A DNA stretch of 64,000 nt from Brevundimonas subvibrioides (GTDB lineage: Bacteria > Pseudomonadota > Alphaproteobacteria > Caulobacterales > Caulobacteraceae): the NCBI RefSeq assembly GCF_027271155.1, contig NZ_CP114542.1, positions 2,356,001 through 2,420,000 of the forward strand, read 5' to 3'. The first letter of the stretch is position 1. Every line of letters starts with the position of its first letter. Positions 35,708-44,337 of this stretch are shown piece by piece. Position numbers and translations under genes: made by a program. The notes under the pieces are model-generated. The model had not been told where the DNA came from. It made no database searches and saw only the letters and a program-made list of their open reading frames with translations.

Positions 35708-36277
35708 ATGCGTAAGGCTCTGCTCTCCCTGACCCTGCTGGCTCTGCCCCTTGGGGCCTGTGTCAGCGTCACCGCCAACGACTATGGCGACCACGTCATG
35801 GCCCGCGCCACGCCGGGCGATTTCGGCGAGGCGACTCTGGTCAACGCCGCGGGTGCCCGGGTCGGTCGCGCCGTCCTGACCCAAGGCGCGACAGGCCTTC
35901 TGATCCGTATCGAGGCGACCGGCCTGACGCCGGGCTGGCACGGGGTGCACATTCATTCTGTGGGCCAGTGTGCGCCGACCTTCACCGCAGCCGGTGCCCA
36001 CGTGAATCACGGCATGCCGGCAAGGCCGCACGGCCTGCTGAACGCCGGAGGTCCCGACGACGGCGACCTGCCCAACATCTTCGCCGCCGCCGATGGGTCG
36101 GTCTCGGCCGAAATGTTCACCACCCGCGCGCGCATCGCCGACGAAGGACCGGGCGAATGGCTGTGGGACGCGGACGGCTCGGCCATCGTGATCCACGCCA
36201 ACGCCGACGACCACACCTCCCAGCCGATCGGCGGCGCGGGCGATCGCGTGGTCTGCGGGGTCATGGCAGCGGGTTAG
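35708..36277 (+). CDS. sodC: Cu/Zn superoxide dismutase, lipoprotein
   Basis: 189 residues. The signal sequence ends LPLGAC with Cys18, so the enzyme is likely lipid-anchored in the periplasm. Copper ligands are His81, His83, His98 and His163; the disulfide partners are Cys88 and Cys183. For zinc, His98, His108 and Asp120 are present, but the third zinc histidine is replaced by Asp117 (GPDDGDLPN where most relatives have GPHAGDLPN). It dismutes superoxide that reaches the periplasm. AAAGGA at 35694-35699 supports the start. It faces away from gyrA. Confidence 0.92.
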   Translation: MRKALLSLTLLALPLGACVSVTANDYGDHVMARATPGDFGEATLVNAAGARVGRAVLTQGATGLLIRIEATGLTPGWHGVHIHSVGQCAPTFTAAGAHVNHGMPARPHGLLNAGGPDDGDLPNIFAAADGSVSAEMFTTRARIADEGPGEWLWDADGSAIVIHANADDHTSQPIGGAGDRVVCGVMAAG

Positions 36278-36286
36278 GACGACCCG

Positions 36287-37195
36287 TCAGGCCTTGGCGG
36301 CACCGGCGCGCAGCCCCCGCTCCGCCAGGGCCACGACCGCGACTCCGCCCATGGTCAGGGCGGAACCAGCCAGGATCTGCGGGGTCAGGACGTCGCCCAG
36401 GAAACCCCAGCCGATGGCGATGGACACCACCGGGGTGGCGAGGAAATAGGGCGTCACCCGCCCGGCCTCGCGCTTCTGCACCAGCCAGAAGACCATCGAG
36501 GTGGCGAACACCGACGACACGATCCCGGCCCAAAGCAGGCAGATCCAGATCAGCGGCGTCGCCGCCCGGACGGCCTCGACCTGGCCGTGCTCGGTGAAGG
36601 CGGAGCCGAAGGCCAGGGTCGGCAGGGCGAACAGGGCCAGCAGCCCCTGCATCTTCAGGGGCGGGATAGAGGTCGTGCGCCGGGCGATCACCGTGGTCAC
36701 GGCCCAGCAGGCGCTGGCGGCCGCGACGATCAGAATGGCCGGCCAGTCATGCAGGGCGTGCGGATCGGCCGTCATCCAGACCACGCCGGCGAACGCCACG
36801 ACCAGCCCCGCCAGGGCCGCCCTCGACAGCCGCTCGCCGAGCAGCAGGAAGGCGAACACGGCGGTGAACGGAATCCACAGCTGCGAGGCCACCGACACCG
36901 GGCTGACATCCTCGGCCAGCGAAAACCCCAGGTACAACAGGCCATAGTGAAGCGGCCCTCCGATCACCACGATCAGCAGCAGGCTTTTCCAGTTCGGAAA
37001 CGGCGGCCGCACGAACGGGATCAGGCAGACCGAGGCGATGGCGAACCGCAGCGCACCCGTCAGGAGCGGCGGCAGGACGTCGGTCGCCACCTTGGCCGCT
37101 GCATTGTTCGCCCCCCAGATCACCACGATGGCGACGATCGCGCCGATCTCCATCAGGGTCAGCGGGCTGTGGGGCTTGTCGGGAATCACGGGCAC
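36287..37195 (-). CDS. DMT-superfamily (EamA) transporter
   Basis: About 302 residues with ten membrane segments in two EamA repeats; the first begins IGAIVAIVVIWGANNAAAKV and the second after ILIVAAASACWAVTTVIARR. DMT carriers export or import small metabolites; the substrate is unknown. The start is uncertain: GTG at 37195, GTG at 37189 and GTG at 37222 are all open; homologues usually begin near the DKPH segment, so 37195 is used. It converges with sodC, leaving 9 bases between. Confidence 0.82.
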   Translation of the reverse strand: MPVIPDKPHSPLTLMEIGAIVAIVVIWGANNAAAKVATDVLPPLLTGALRFAIASVCLIPFVRPPFPNWKSLLLIVVIGGPLHYGLLYLGFSLAEDVSPVSVASQLWIPFTAVFAFLLLGERLSRAALAGLVVAFAGVVWMTADPHALHDWPAILIVAAASACWAVTTVIARRTTSIPPLKMQGLLALFALPTLAFGSAFTEHGQVEAVRAATPLIWICLLWAGIVSSVFATSMVFWLVQKREAGRVTPYFLATPVVSIAIGWGFLGDVLTPQILAGSALTMGGVAVVALAERGLRAGAAKA

Positions 37196-37257
37196 ACAAG
37201 GCCTATCGCACAGTGGGGGCACCAGGGCGCGTCACACCAGGTGACAGGGCGTTTCGG

Positions 37258-37728
37258 TCAGAACACCGGTCTGGCGACCATCAGGCCGTAGATGCCGATC
37301 ACGGCCACAAAGGCCGGAAACCCCATGGCGAACCAGATCCGGTACAGACGGCCGTAGGTCGCGGACAGGCGTGTGCCCTGCGACGCCGCTTCCTCGGCCA
37401 GCCGTGCGAGCCGGACCTGTATCCAGACCACCGGCAACCAGAACAGACCCGTGATCGCATAAAGCCCATAGGCCGCGACCAGCCAGGGCTCGGACAGGCT
37501 GTAGCCCTGAATCTGGATCAACCACAGGCCACTCAGTGGCTGGACGACCACGGCCGTGGCGGTGAAGATCATGTCTGCAACGACCACGATACGGGCGACG
37601 GGCGCGATGGTCGATGCATCCCGGGACCGGTTGGCCCAAACCATGAAAAAGGCGATGCCCATGCCGGTTCCGAACAGGACGGCCCCCGACAGGATGTGGA
37701 TCAGTTTGACGAGCCAGTAGAGGGTCAT
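37258..37728 (-). CDS. DUF2269-family membrane protein
   Basis: 156 residues with four membrane segments. It starts TLYWLVKLIHILSGAVLFGTG and has the conserved His-Ile-x-Ser-Gly in the first segment and a Trp-rich loop (GLFWLPVVWIQVRLARLAEE), matching DUF2269. Function unknown; a conserved His in the first membrane helix suggests a cofactor or ion, but that is inference. It is the last gene of a four-gene run with ssb, 7 bases after the SDR/DoxX gene. Confidence 0.8.
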   Translation of the reverse strand: MTLYWLVKLIHILSGAVLFGTGMGIAFFMVWANRSRDASTIAPVARIVVVADMIFTATAVVVQPLSGLWLIQIQGYSLSEPWLVAAYGLYAITGLFWLPVVWIQVRLARLAEEAASQGTRLSATYGRLYRIWFAMGFPAFVAVIGIYGLMVARPVF

Positions 37729-37735
37729 CTGCGGT

Positions 37736-39034
37736 TCACCGCCGGGCGTCGGTGGCGGCGACGAACAAGCACAGGGCCATCATCGGCAGAACCTTGAGCC
37801 ACGGACCCAGAGGGTCGATCCAGTACTGCGGCAGACTGATCGTCCCCGCGATCAGATAGACCAGGGTGCTGAACGTCATCACCATCGCGACCCGCGCCGT
37901 CCATGGCCGCACCAGAAGCGCCAGTCCCAGCACCACGTCCAGCAGGGCCCCGAACCATGCGATTGGTCCGGCAGCATCGCCATAGCCACCCTCGGCCAGA
38001 ACAGCCAGGGCCGCTCGCCAGCCGGGTCCAAAGCTGATGATGCCCGTCAGCGCCCAGAACAGACTGAGCGTGGCAACCGCCACCGGGCGGACGAACCAAA
38101 GCCGCGCATGCCACACATCCTGGACCGAGGCAGGCTCGCGCGACAGCTGGTCGGACAGGGTCAGGGGCTGGATACCGAGGGTCTGGACCCAGGTGTCGGC
38201 ATCTCCCTCGACGCCATACTCCATCTGGCGCAGCGCGGTTGTTCGAAGCGGAGACGGCCAGCCGAGGCGGCCGGCGAGGTTGCCGAGGACCAGAACCGGC
38301 GCAGCCACAGCGGCCGGAATGCGCACGATCGGGGCCGGTGCGAGCCCCAGCCAGCCGCGATACAGCCGCAGAATCCCGGCCAGGGTGAGGCTTTGCGGTC
38401 CGGCGATATCGAGCGTTCGACGAAAGGGCGCGTCCGCAGCCAACCCGGCAACGACGGCAGCGCACAGATCCTGCATGGCAACGGGGCGAAACCTCTGTTC
38501 GCCGCCGATGACAGGAATCGCAAGGGGCAGCGCCGCCAGGGCGCGGATCAGTCCGGTTCCACCGAACGCCCCCCGCCCGATCACCAGCGACGGCCGCAGG
38601 ATCAACCAATCCAGTGCGCTTGCCGCGAACAGGCGCTCCGTCTCGGCCTTGGATCGCGCATAGGCTGTTCCGACAGAGTCGTCGGCCCCCACGGCCGATA
38701 TGTGGACGACGCGCTCCACCCCCGCGACCTCGCAGGCCGCTATCAGCGCACGCGGGCCCTCGACATGCGCGATCGCTGTACTGTCTCCCGCGCCGTCCTG
38801 AAGCACGCCGACGCAGTTGACCACGGCCGCGACGTCACGAAGGCTTTCGACCCAGTCGGACGCCCGCGTCAGATGGGCGAAGTCAGTCCGGATCCACTCA
38901 TGCGCGGGGGCCCGGCGCGCCGCACGTTCCGGATCGCGCGCTCCGGCCCTGACACTCCATCCCGCCGAGGCGAGGGCCGCTGCGACATGCGCCCCGATGA
39001 AGCCATTGGCCCCGAGAACCAGCACCCGCCTCAT
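37736..39034 (-). CDS. SDR-family NAD(P)-dependent protein fused to a DoxX-like membrane domain
   Basis: 432 residues. An N-terminal Rossmann domain (VLVLGANGFIGAHVAAALAS, the GxxGxxG site at residues 8-14; YARSK at about 124-128 holds the catalytic Tyr-x-x-x-Lys) is of the atypical NDUFA9-like SDR type. From about residue 300 there are four membrane segments (VAVATLSLFWALTGIISFGP, then WFGALLDVVLGLALLV and others) typical of DoxX-like domains. The fusion occurs in other proteobacteria; its substrate is unknown. Its ATG overlaps the stop of the DCC gene by four bases. Confidence 0.85.
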   Translation of the reverse strand: MRRVLVLGANGFIGAHVAAALASAGWSVRAGARDPERAARRAPAHEWIRTDFAHLTRASDWVESLRDVAAVVNCVGVLQDGAGDSTAIAHVEGPRALIAACEVAGVERVVHISAVGADDSVGTAYARSKAETERLFAASALDWLILRPSLVIGRGAFGGTGLIRALAALPLAIPVIGGEQRFRPVAMQDLCAAVVAGLAADAPFRRTLDIAGPQSLTLAGILRLYRGWLGLAPAPIVRIPAAVAAPVLVLGNLAGRLGWPSPLRTTALRQMEYGVEGDADTWVQTLGIQPLTLSDQLSREPASVQDVWHARLWFVRPVAVATLSLFWALTGIISFGPGWRAALAVLAEGGYGDAAGPIAWFGALLDVVLGLALLVRPWTARVAMVMTFSTLVYLIAGTISLPQYWIDPLGPWLKVLPMMALCLFVAATDARR

Positions 39035-39483
39035 CCCAGAATTCGTCCCGGATCCACCTCCGGCAGGAGGATGCAGACGGGCCGACGCCGCAAGAACCGG
39101 AGCCGGTTGCGCGCGACCCAGTCATAGGCTGCGTCACGAAGGCCGGGCGGAACGATGCGTAGCAGACCCGCCAGCGTATTCAGACCGCCGAGCTGTTCCG
39201 CCACCCGGATGGCAGCGTCCGACTTGAAGAGCGCTTTTCCGTTCTCGATCAGGATGAAGGTCGACAGGTCTCCGTCGTCCAGTCGGTAGTGGCGGTAGAG
39301 CGCCCGGCCCAGGGGGGATTGCGCGGCCAGCACCCGAAAGCGATCTCGACGATCCCGACGCAGGATCATGCGCGCCGACCCGGAACACATGGCACAATCG
39401 CCATCGAACACCACGACTGCCCGATCATCGGGAAACGGCGGTACGGACGGGTCCACCCGATAGCTGTAGGGCGCAGTCGCCAC
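39031..39483 (-). CDS. Thiol-disulfide oxidoreductase of the DCC family
   Basis: 150 residues from a GTG at 39481-39483, 9 bases after the ssb stop. AVVVFDGDCAMCSGSARMIL carries the family DxxCxxC motif (Asp-Gly-Asp-Cys-Ala-Met-Cys). The helical remainder has the ALFKSDAAIRVAEQLGGL block. DCC proteins are small thioredoxin-like redox proteins; partner unknown, but the downstream SDR/DoxX and DUF2269 proteins are candidates because the genes overlap or touch. Confidence 0.88.
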   Translation of the reverse strand: MATAPYSYRVDPSVPPFPDDRAVVVFDGDCAMCSGSARMILRRDRRDRFRVLAAQSPLGRALYRHYRLDDGDLSTFILIENGKALFKSDAAIRVAEQLGGLNTLAGLLRIVPPGLRDAAYDWVARNRLRFLRRRPVCILLPEVDPGRILG

Positions 39484-39491
39484 GACGCACC

Positions 39492-39980
39492 CTAAAACGG
39501 AATGTCGTCGTTCAGGTCGTAGCTTTCCCGCGGGCCGCTGGGCTTGTTCGCTCCGCCGGTGGAGAAGCCGGACGAATAGTCGTCGTCGCCGCCGCGACCC
39601 CCGCCGCCTTGCGAGGCCCCGCCCCCGTCCCGGCCGCCCAGCAGGGTCAGCTGGCCGTTGAACCGGCCGACGATGACCTCTGTCGTGTACTTCTCGACAC
39701 CGTCCTTGTCGGTCCATTTCCGGGTCTGCAGCTGGCCCTCGATATAGACGGTAGTGCCTTTTTTCACATAATTTTCAACGACCTTGACGATGTTATCGTT
39801 GAAGATCGAGACCCGGTGCCATTCGGTCTTTTCCTTCTTCTCGCCCGAGGACTTGTCGCGCCAGGTCTCCGACGTGGCGATCGACATATTGGCGATCCGG
39901 TCGCCGTTCGGCATCGACCGGATTTCGGGGTCGCGCCCCAGATTGCCGACCAGGATGACCTTGTTGACGCTTCCCGCCAT
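39492..39980 (-). CDS. ssb: Single-stranded DNA-binding protein
   Basis: 162 residues. The OB-fold (SVNKVILVGNLGRDPEIRSM to about residue 112) precedes a Gly-rich linker with GGGRGGDDDYSSG, and the protein ends in DLNDDIPF, the acidic tip that recruits replication and repair partners. It binds single-stranded DNA as a tetramer. It is followed closely by three redox/membrane genes, an unusual neighbourhood. Confidence 0.98.
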   Translation of the reverse strand: MAGSVNKVILVGNLGRDPEIRSMPNGDRIANMSIATSETWRDKSSGEKKEKTEWHRVSIFNDNIVKVVENYVKKGTTVYIEGQLQTRKWTDKDGVEKYTTEVIVGRFNGQLTLLGGRDGGGASQGGGGRGGDDDYSSGFSTGGANKPSGPRESYDLNDDIPF

Positions 39981-40057
39981 GAGCTTGGTTCTCTTTCTGA
40001 AATCTCGACCGCGCGGGTCTGCCCGTCGCGATCGTTAACACGTGTTCCGGTTTCGTT

Positions 40058-40489
40058 CTAGCCCGCCGGAGGTGTGGGCGGAGCCGCTTCCTCGATGATG
40101 CTGAGGCCGTTGGTCTCGCGCTCGATCGCCTGGGGCACCGCCAGGCGACCGTCGCCCGTGCGGGCCAGGGCGAAGAAACGGATTCCGTCCAGCGACTTGC
40201 CATAGGACACCCCGCGTCCATCGACGAAGATGAAACGGCCCTGATAGGACCCGATCACCTCACGCTTGTTGCCGCCCATGCCCAGGAACCGGGCCCGCAT
40301 CTCTTCGAGACGCGCGGCGCAGTATTCGATCGCCGGCTGATCGCGGGCCACGACATTGAACTGGGGATCCTGGCCCTCGGGCGTGCCCAGGGCATAGCAG
40401 ACGCCCTTGTCATACGGTGCCTTCAGCTTCTCGGCGCAGCCGGTCGCGGCGAAGGCGGAAAGAAGCAGGACGGGGACGATCGCGCGCAT
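40058..40489 (-). CDS. Hypothetical lipoprotein
   Basis: 143 residues. The signal sequence ends FAATGC with Cys at 18. The rest has no recognised domain; ARFLGMGGNKREVIGSYQGR followed by FIFVDGRGVSYGKSL is the best-formed part and the tail is Pro/Ala-rich. Its ATG overlaps the stop of the gene upstream by one base, so the two envelope proteins are probably made together. Confidence 0.7.
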   Translation of the reverse strand: MRAIVPVLLLSAFAATGCAEKLKAPYDKGVCYALGTPEGQDPQFNVVARDQPAIEYCAARLEEMRARFLGMGGNKREVIGSYQGRFIFVDGRGVSYGKSLDGIRFFALARTGDGRLAVPQAIERETNGLSIIEEAAPPTPPAG

Positions 40490-41190
40490 CAGTTCAAGCC
40501 CGGAAACTGGCAGTTCCGGTCCTGGTCGGCCAGGATGCGGAACCGGGTGTTGTCAGTGGACTGTTCGACCCGACGCGGCACCAGACGCAGCGTCAGGCTG
40601 CCGTGCTGGCCATACTGGGCGTCTCCGGGCGAAACGCAGGTGCCGGCGTAGAGCGCCTGGACGCACTGGCCCAGACTCATGTCGGTCGAGATCTGGCGCC
40701 ATTCCGAACCCGTGTAGCGCAGGCAGGGTGCGCCCGACGCGCGCTGAACCTGCGGCTCGCGCTGCGGCTGGCTGCCGGGTTTCCCGGGCGGGCTCGCATC
40801 GGGCGTGTCGAGCCCGTCGTTCAGGTCCGCGACTTCCGACGTCGGCAGCTCCGGCGGCGGCGCGAACGACGCCGTCGGGGCCGCCGCCAGATTTCCGCTG
40901 GCGTCCAGGCCGACATCCAGACCGTCTGTGGCCAGTCCATTGCGCCGGGCACAGTCGGCCAGGGTCGCCATGCCGACGAACTGACCGTCGACAAAACAGC
41001 GCAGTTCGCGCGTCGGCTCCAGCGACGGGGCATCGGCCAGATCGACCTGAAGGCCGGCCGGCCTGTCCACGGGTGGAGCCTGGGTCTGATCCTTCTTGCC
41101 GCCGAAGATCAGGGCCAGCACGATCGCGGCCAGGATCGCCACGCCGGCGCCGATGGCCAGGATCACCCGATTGTCGTTGGGAAGCTGCAT
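40489..41190 (-). CDS. Hypothetical membrane-anchored protein
   Basis: 233 residues from ATG 41190. One membrane segment near the N-terminus (RVILAIGAGVAILAAIVLAL) is followed by a Pro-rich spacer and a Cys-containing C-terminal domain (APCLRYTGSEWRQISTDMSL, then QCVQALYAGTCVSPG). Two paired Cys motifs suggest a periplasmic disulfide-bonded domain. No family recognised. Coupled to the lipoprotein downstream by a one-base overlap. Confidence 0.7.
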   Translation of the reverse strand: MQLPNDNRVILAIGAGVAILAAIVLALIFGGKKDQTQAPPVDRPAGLQVDLADAPSLEPTRELRCFVDGQFVGMATLADCARRNGLATDGLDVGLDASGNLAAAPTASFAPPPELPTSEVADLNDGLDTPDASPPGKPGSQPQREPQVQRASGAPCLRYTGSEWRQISTDMSLGQCVQALYAGTCVSPGDAQYGQHGSLTLRLVPRRVEQSTDNTRFRILADQDRNCQFPGLN

Positions 41191-41276
41191 GGTCCGGGGC
41201 ACTCGGGGCGGCGAAAGCGTCAGGGCTCAATAACCCCGCGCGCCCCCCATGCGTCAACCGCGAAGGCCGCCTGTCC

Positions 41277-44096
41277 TCAGGAACCGGTGAGACGCGAAAG
41301 CGCGGCCTGATAGTTTGAAATCTGGCTGGTCAGATAGGCAGGGACCGCGCCCTTGGCAGACGCGCTCGTGTCCTGCGGGGCCAGGCCGCGATAGGCGTCG
41401 CGAACCGCCTTCAGGGCGCCCTGCAGCTTTTCCCCGGCCGCCTTGATCGCATCGGCGTTCGACAGGGTCAGGTTGGAGGGCAGGCCGAGACCAAAGGTCC
41501 TGGTCTTGGTGTCCCCCGCCGCCACCCCGATGTACCCGGACGAAAGCCCGAGACCCAGCAGGGCGTCGCGCCCGGTCTCGCCCGAGGTCAGCACCGCACC
41601 GGTCTTGCCGTCCTTGGCCGTGATGGACAGCCGTTGCAGACCGCCGGTCGTGGTGGTCGTCTCGCCGTCCTTGCCGGTGGCCGCGCCTCCCTCCGAGGCG
41701 ATGGTGACCTTCAGCTTGCCGGCCGAGGCCACGCTGATCTTGCGGGCCAGGGTTGCCAGGGTGTCCTTGGCGTCGATGGTGACGGCCGTGGCACGGCCTC
41801 CGTCCGCCGGGCTGATGTAAAACCGGTCGCCGACGCGCACGGAGGTCGCGGCGGTCAGCAGCTTGGAGTCCGACTGATCGATCTCGCCCTGTGGCAGCCC
41901 GAGCCGGTCCAGCACGCTCGCCCCGTTCGTGGCCACGGCCAGGGTCATCGGCTTGGCCTGATCGGCCTCGCCCGACCAGGTCCGCGTGTATTCCACCGCG
42001 CCCGTCAGGGGGTTGAGCCGGGTCAGATAGGCTTTGGTGGGGTCGGTGTCCTTGGCATCCACCGCGCGGTTGGCGATCCCGGTGACCCAGACCTTGCCAT
42101 CCACCACCTTCACATCGGCAGCAGAATCCTCGCCTGCCTGGCCATACCAGGTCAGCCGATCGGTGCCCGCGGCAACCAGGTTGGTGGACAGGGCGGCGAC
42201 GAAGACGTCCTTGCCGCCGGAGTTTGCCCGGGTCGTGGTCCCGGCGGAAAGGCCGCTGTCGCGACTGCTGCCGGTCAGGATAACCTTGCCGTTCGAAACC
42301 GACAGCCCGGCGATCTCGCCCGCGATCGCCCCCAGGTCCCGCGTCGAGGCCAGGGTGGGTACACCCGCTGCGTCCAGGCTGAAGCGCCGCACGACGGCCC
42401 GGCCGTTCTCGACCCCGGCGGTATAGAGGTTCGATCCGTCGACAGTCACGGCGTCCACGCCGTCGTCGGAACCGGTTCCGAACTGGGCCTGTCCGATGGT
42501 CTTGGCGACGATGCCAGCCGTTGGATAGGGCTCACCGGCCTTGAAGGCCTGGACATAGCCGTCCCAACCCCCGACGGGGCTCGAGCCTGTCATCGCTGAC
42601 TTGGCCCGACCGCCGATATAGACCACGCCATTGGCTCCGAAGGCGACGCTGGTGGCCTCGTCGGCGGCGCGCGCGCCCCGGCGCTGGGTCCACTGTTCCT
42701 GTCCGTCCTTGTCGAACACGGTGACGAAGCTGTCAGCGACGGTCGCCACCTCTCCTGTCTTGCCCGCATCGGTGGTCGAGGTGTTGAGCGATCCCGTGAC
42801 CGAACCGGCCACGGCGACAGTGCCGTCGGCGTCGACGGCCAGGGCAAATCCGCTGGCGGTCGACGCCGCGCCCAGCGTCCGCGTCGCGACCAGTCGCCCG
42901 GCGGTATCGTATTTCAGCAGCGCCACGTCCTGGCTGCCCTTGATCGGCTGGTTGGTGGGTCCGGATTCGACATCTGCCACCAGCCATAGTGATCCATCCG
43001 GCCCCACGGCGCTGGCCCGAACCGTCTTGACTTCGTCCGGCAGCTTTTCCTGCGACAGCCGACCGTCGACCCAGTGGGTCTCGCCGACATTGCCGCCCGT
43101 GGGCATGGCAGCAGTCCCGCCATCGCTCTGGAACTTGAGCAGTTGATTGACCAGGCTGGCGGGTACGGTTGTCTTGGTGGTCTTGACGCCATTGACCGTC
43201 GTGGTGGTGGTCTGGGCCGCCGCGCCTGCCGATTGGACGACATAGACGGCGTCGGAGGTGTCGGGCGCGGTGAAGCCGACGGTCTCGGTCGAGGTCCCCC
43301 GGATCGCCAGAGCCCATTTGTCCGGCCCGGCCGGCAGGGTGACGGGCTTCCCGTTGACGGTGATGGTCTTGGGTTCCGCCTTGATCTGGTCGCGACCGAC
43401 GCGGGTCTGGAACCCGGCGGCCTGCAGCTTGCCGTTGATGAAACCGGTCACCGCATCCAGGGTGCGCGGCGTGGAACCCAGTTCGGACAGGTCGATAGCG
43501 ATGCTGGTCGTCGTCGTCGACTGACCGGAGGGCACCTTGATCGTGATGCTGAACCGCGTGTCTCCGGCGAAGGCGGCCACGGGCGTATCCAGCGTACCTT
43601 CGTGGACCGGCCCGGTGATGGAGTTGGCGCTGTCCCTCGGCACGGCGGCCGTCGTCTTCGACAGGCTGGTCGAGGTGCCCTGAACCAGACGCAACGCCTC
43701 GAAATCAGCCTTCTTCAGATAGGTGCCGATTTCTTCCATCCCGGCTGCGAACCGCTTCTGAACCAGGGCAAGGTCGGTCGGAGACAGCCCCTTGGTGGTC
43801 GCCCGGTTGGCGAGGGCATTGAGGGTATCGAGGCCCTGATAGAGGGCGAAAAGCTTCTTGTAGTCGGCGGATGCGCCCTTCACATCCAGCTGGGCGGCAT
43901 CTTCGTTGACGAACGCACGACCGCCCATCGCCTGGCGGACCAGAGCATCGGCCTTGGGCGCCGTCGCCTGCGCCGCCGTGCTCCACGGAGCGGTGGGCTG
44001 GGCCTTCTTGGCGACCGATTTCGTCAGGGCAGCCGACTGAGCGGGGTCGTAGCTTCCCCCGTACAGTCCAAGCAGATAGCCGCTATTCACCGCCAC
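41277..44096 (-). CDS. FlaEY-like flagellar protein, large, with beta-propeller-like repeats
   Basis: 939 residues, next to two flagellin genes. The N-terminal 130 residues are helical (LFALYQGLDTLNALANRATT); the middle (about 330-700) has repeats such as DVALLKYDTAGRLVATRTLG and TSVAFGANGVVYIGGRAKSA that resemble SBBP-type beta-propellers; the C-terminal 250 residues (VRVGDRFYISPADGGRATAV, then DTLATLARKISVASAGKLKV) resemble flagellar hook-associated or flagellin-like insertion domains. In Caulobacter a protein named FlaEY, encoded by the flagellin cluster, affects flagellin gene expression; size, position and layout suggest a homologue, but this is inference from memory. The start is well marked by GGAGG upstream. 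Confidence 0.6.
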   Translation of the reverse strand: MAVNSGYLLGLYGGSYDPAQSAALTKSVAKKAQPTAPWSTAAQATAPKADALVRQAMGGRAFVNEDAAQLDVKGASADYKKLFALYQGLDTLNALANRATTKGLSPTDLALVQKRFAAGMEEIGTYLKKADFEALRLVQGTSTSLSKTTAAVPRDSANSITGPVHEGTLDTPVAAFAGDTRFSITIKVPSGQSTTTTSIAIDLSELGSTPRTLDAVTGFINGKLQAAGFQTRVGRDQIKAEPKTITVNGKPVTLPAGPDKWALAIRGTSTETVGFTAPDTSDAVYVVQSAGAAAQTTTTTVNGVKTTKTTVPASLVNQLLKFQSDGGTAAMPTGGNVGETHWVDGRLSQEKLPDEVKTVRASAVGPDGSLWLVADVESGPTNQPIKGSQDVALLKYDTAGRLVATRTLGAASTASGFALAVDADGTVAVAGSVTGSLNTSTTDAGKTGEVATVADSFVTVFDKDGQEQWTQRRGARAADEATSVAFGANGVVYIGGRAKSAMTGSSPVGGWDGYVQAFKAGEPYPTAGIVAKTIGQAQFGTGSDDGVDAVTVDGSNLYTAGVENGRAVVRRFSLDAAGVPTLASTRDLGAIAGEIAGLSVSNGKVILTGSSRDSGLSAGTTTRANSGGKDVFVAALSTNLVAAGTDRLTWYGQAGEDSAADVKVVDGKVWVTGIANRAVDAKDTDPTKAYLTRLNPLTGAVEYTRTWSGEADQAKPMTLAVATNGASVLDRLGLPQGEIDQSDSKLLTAATSVRVGDRFYISPADGGRATAVTIDAKDTLATLARKISVASAGKLKVTIASEGGAATGKDGETTTTTGGLQRLSITAKDGKTGAVLTSGETGRDALLGLGLSSGYIGVAAGDTKTRTFGLGLPSNLTLSNADAIKAAGEKLQGALKAVRDAYRGLAPQDTSASAKGAVPAYLTSQISNYQAALSRLTGS

Positions 44097-44208
44097 GCGA
44101 ACCTCCTGCCTCCACTCTCGCAGAACGGGATCAACGTTCCATTAACATCCGGGTCAGGAACGAAGGTCTGCGAATCGTGTTGTGATCCTGCCAGACAGGA
44201 GCAAGACG

Positions 44209-44334
44209 ATGATGTTTCCGAAGTCGCTTATTCAGTCCCTGCTTGCGCTTTACGGCTTCGGCGAACGCGCCAATATGCCCCGCCAGCGCCCCGCCCCTGT
44301 CGTCATTGGCCATACGAGCCGACGATTCGGTTGA
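44209..44334 (+). CDS. Possible 41-residue protein
   Basis: Plus-strand frame MMFPKSLIQSLLALYGFGER to a TGA at 44332-44334. AGGAG at 44197-44201 lies 7 bases before the first ATG, a good ribosome binding site for such a short frame. The product has an amphipathic or weakly hydrophobic helix at residues 4-16 followed by a basic tail. It lies alone between the flaEY-like gene and the end of a flagellin gene, both on the other strand. I know no homologue; it may not be a gene. Confidence 0.4.
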   Translation: MMFPKSLIQSLLALYGFGERANMPRQRPAPVVIGHTSRRFG

Positions 44335-44337
44335 GAC

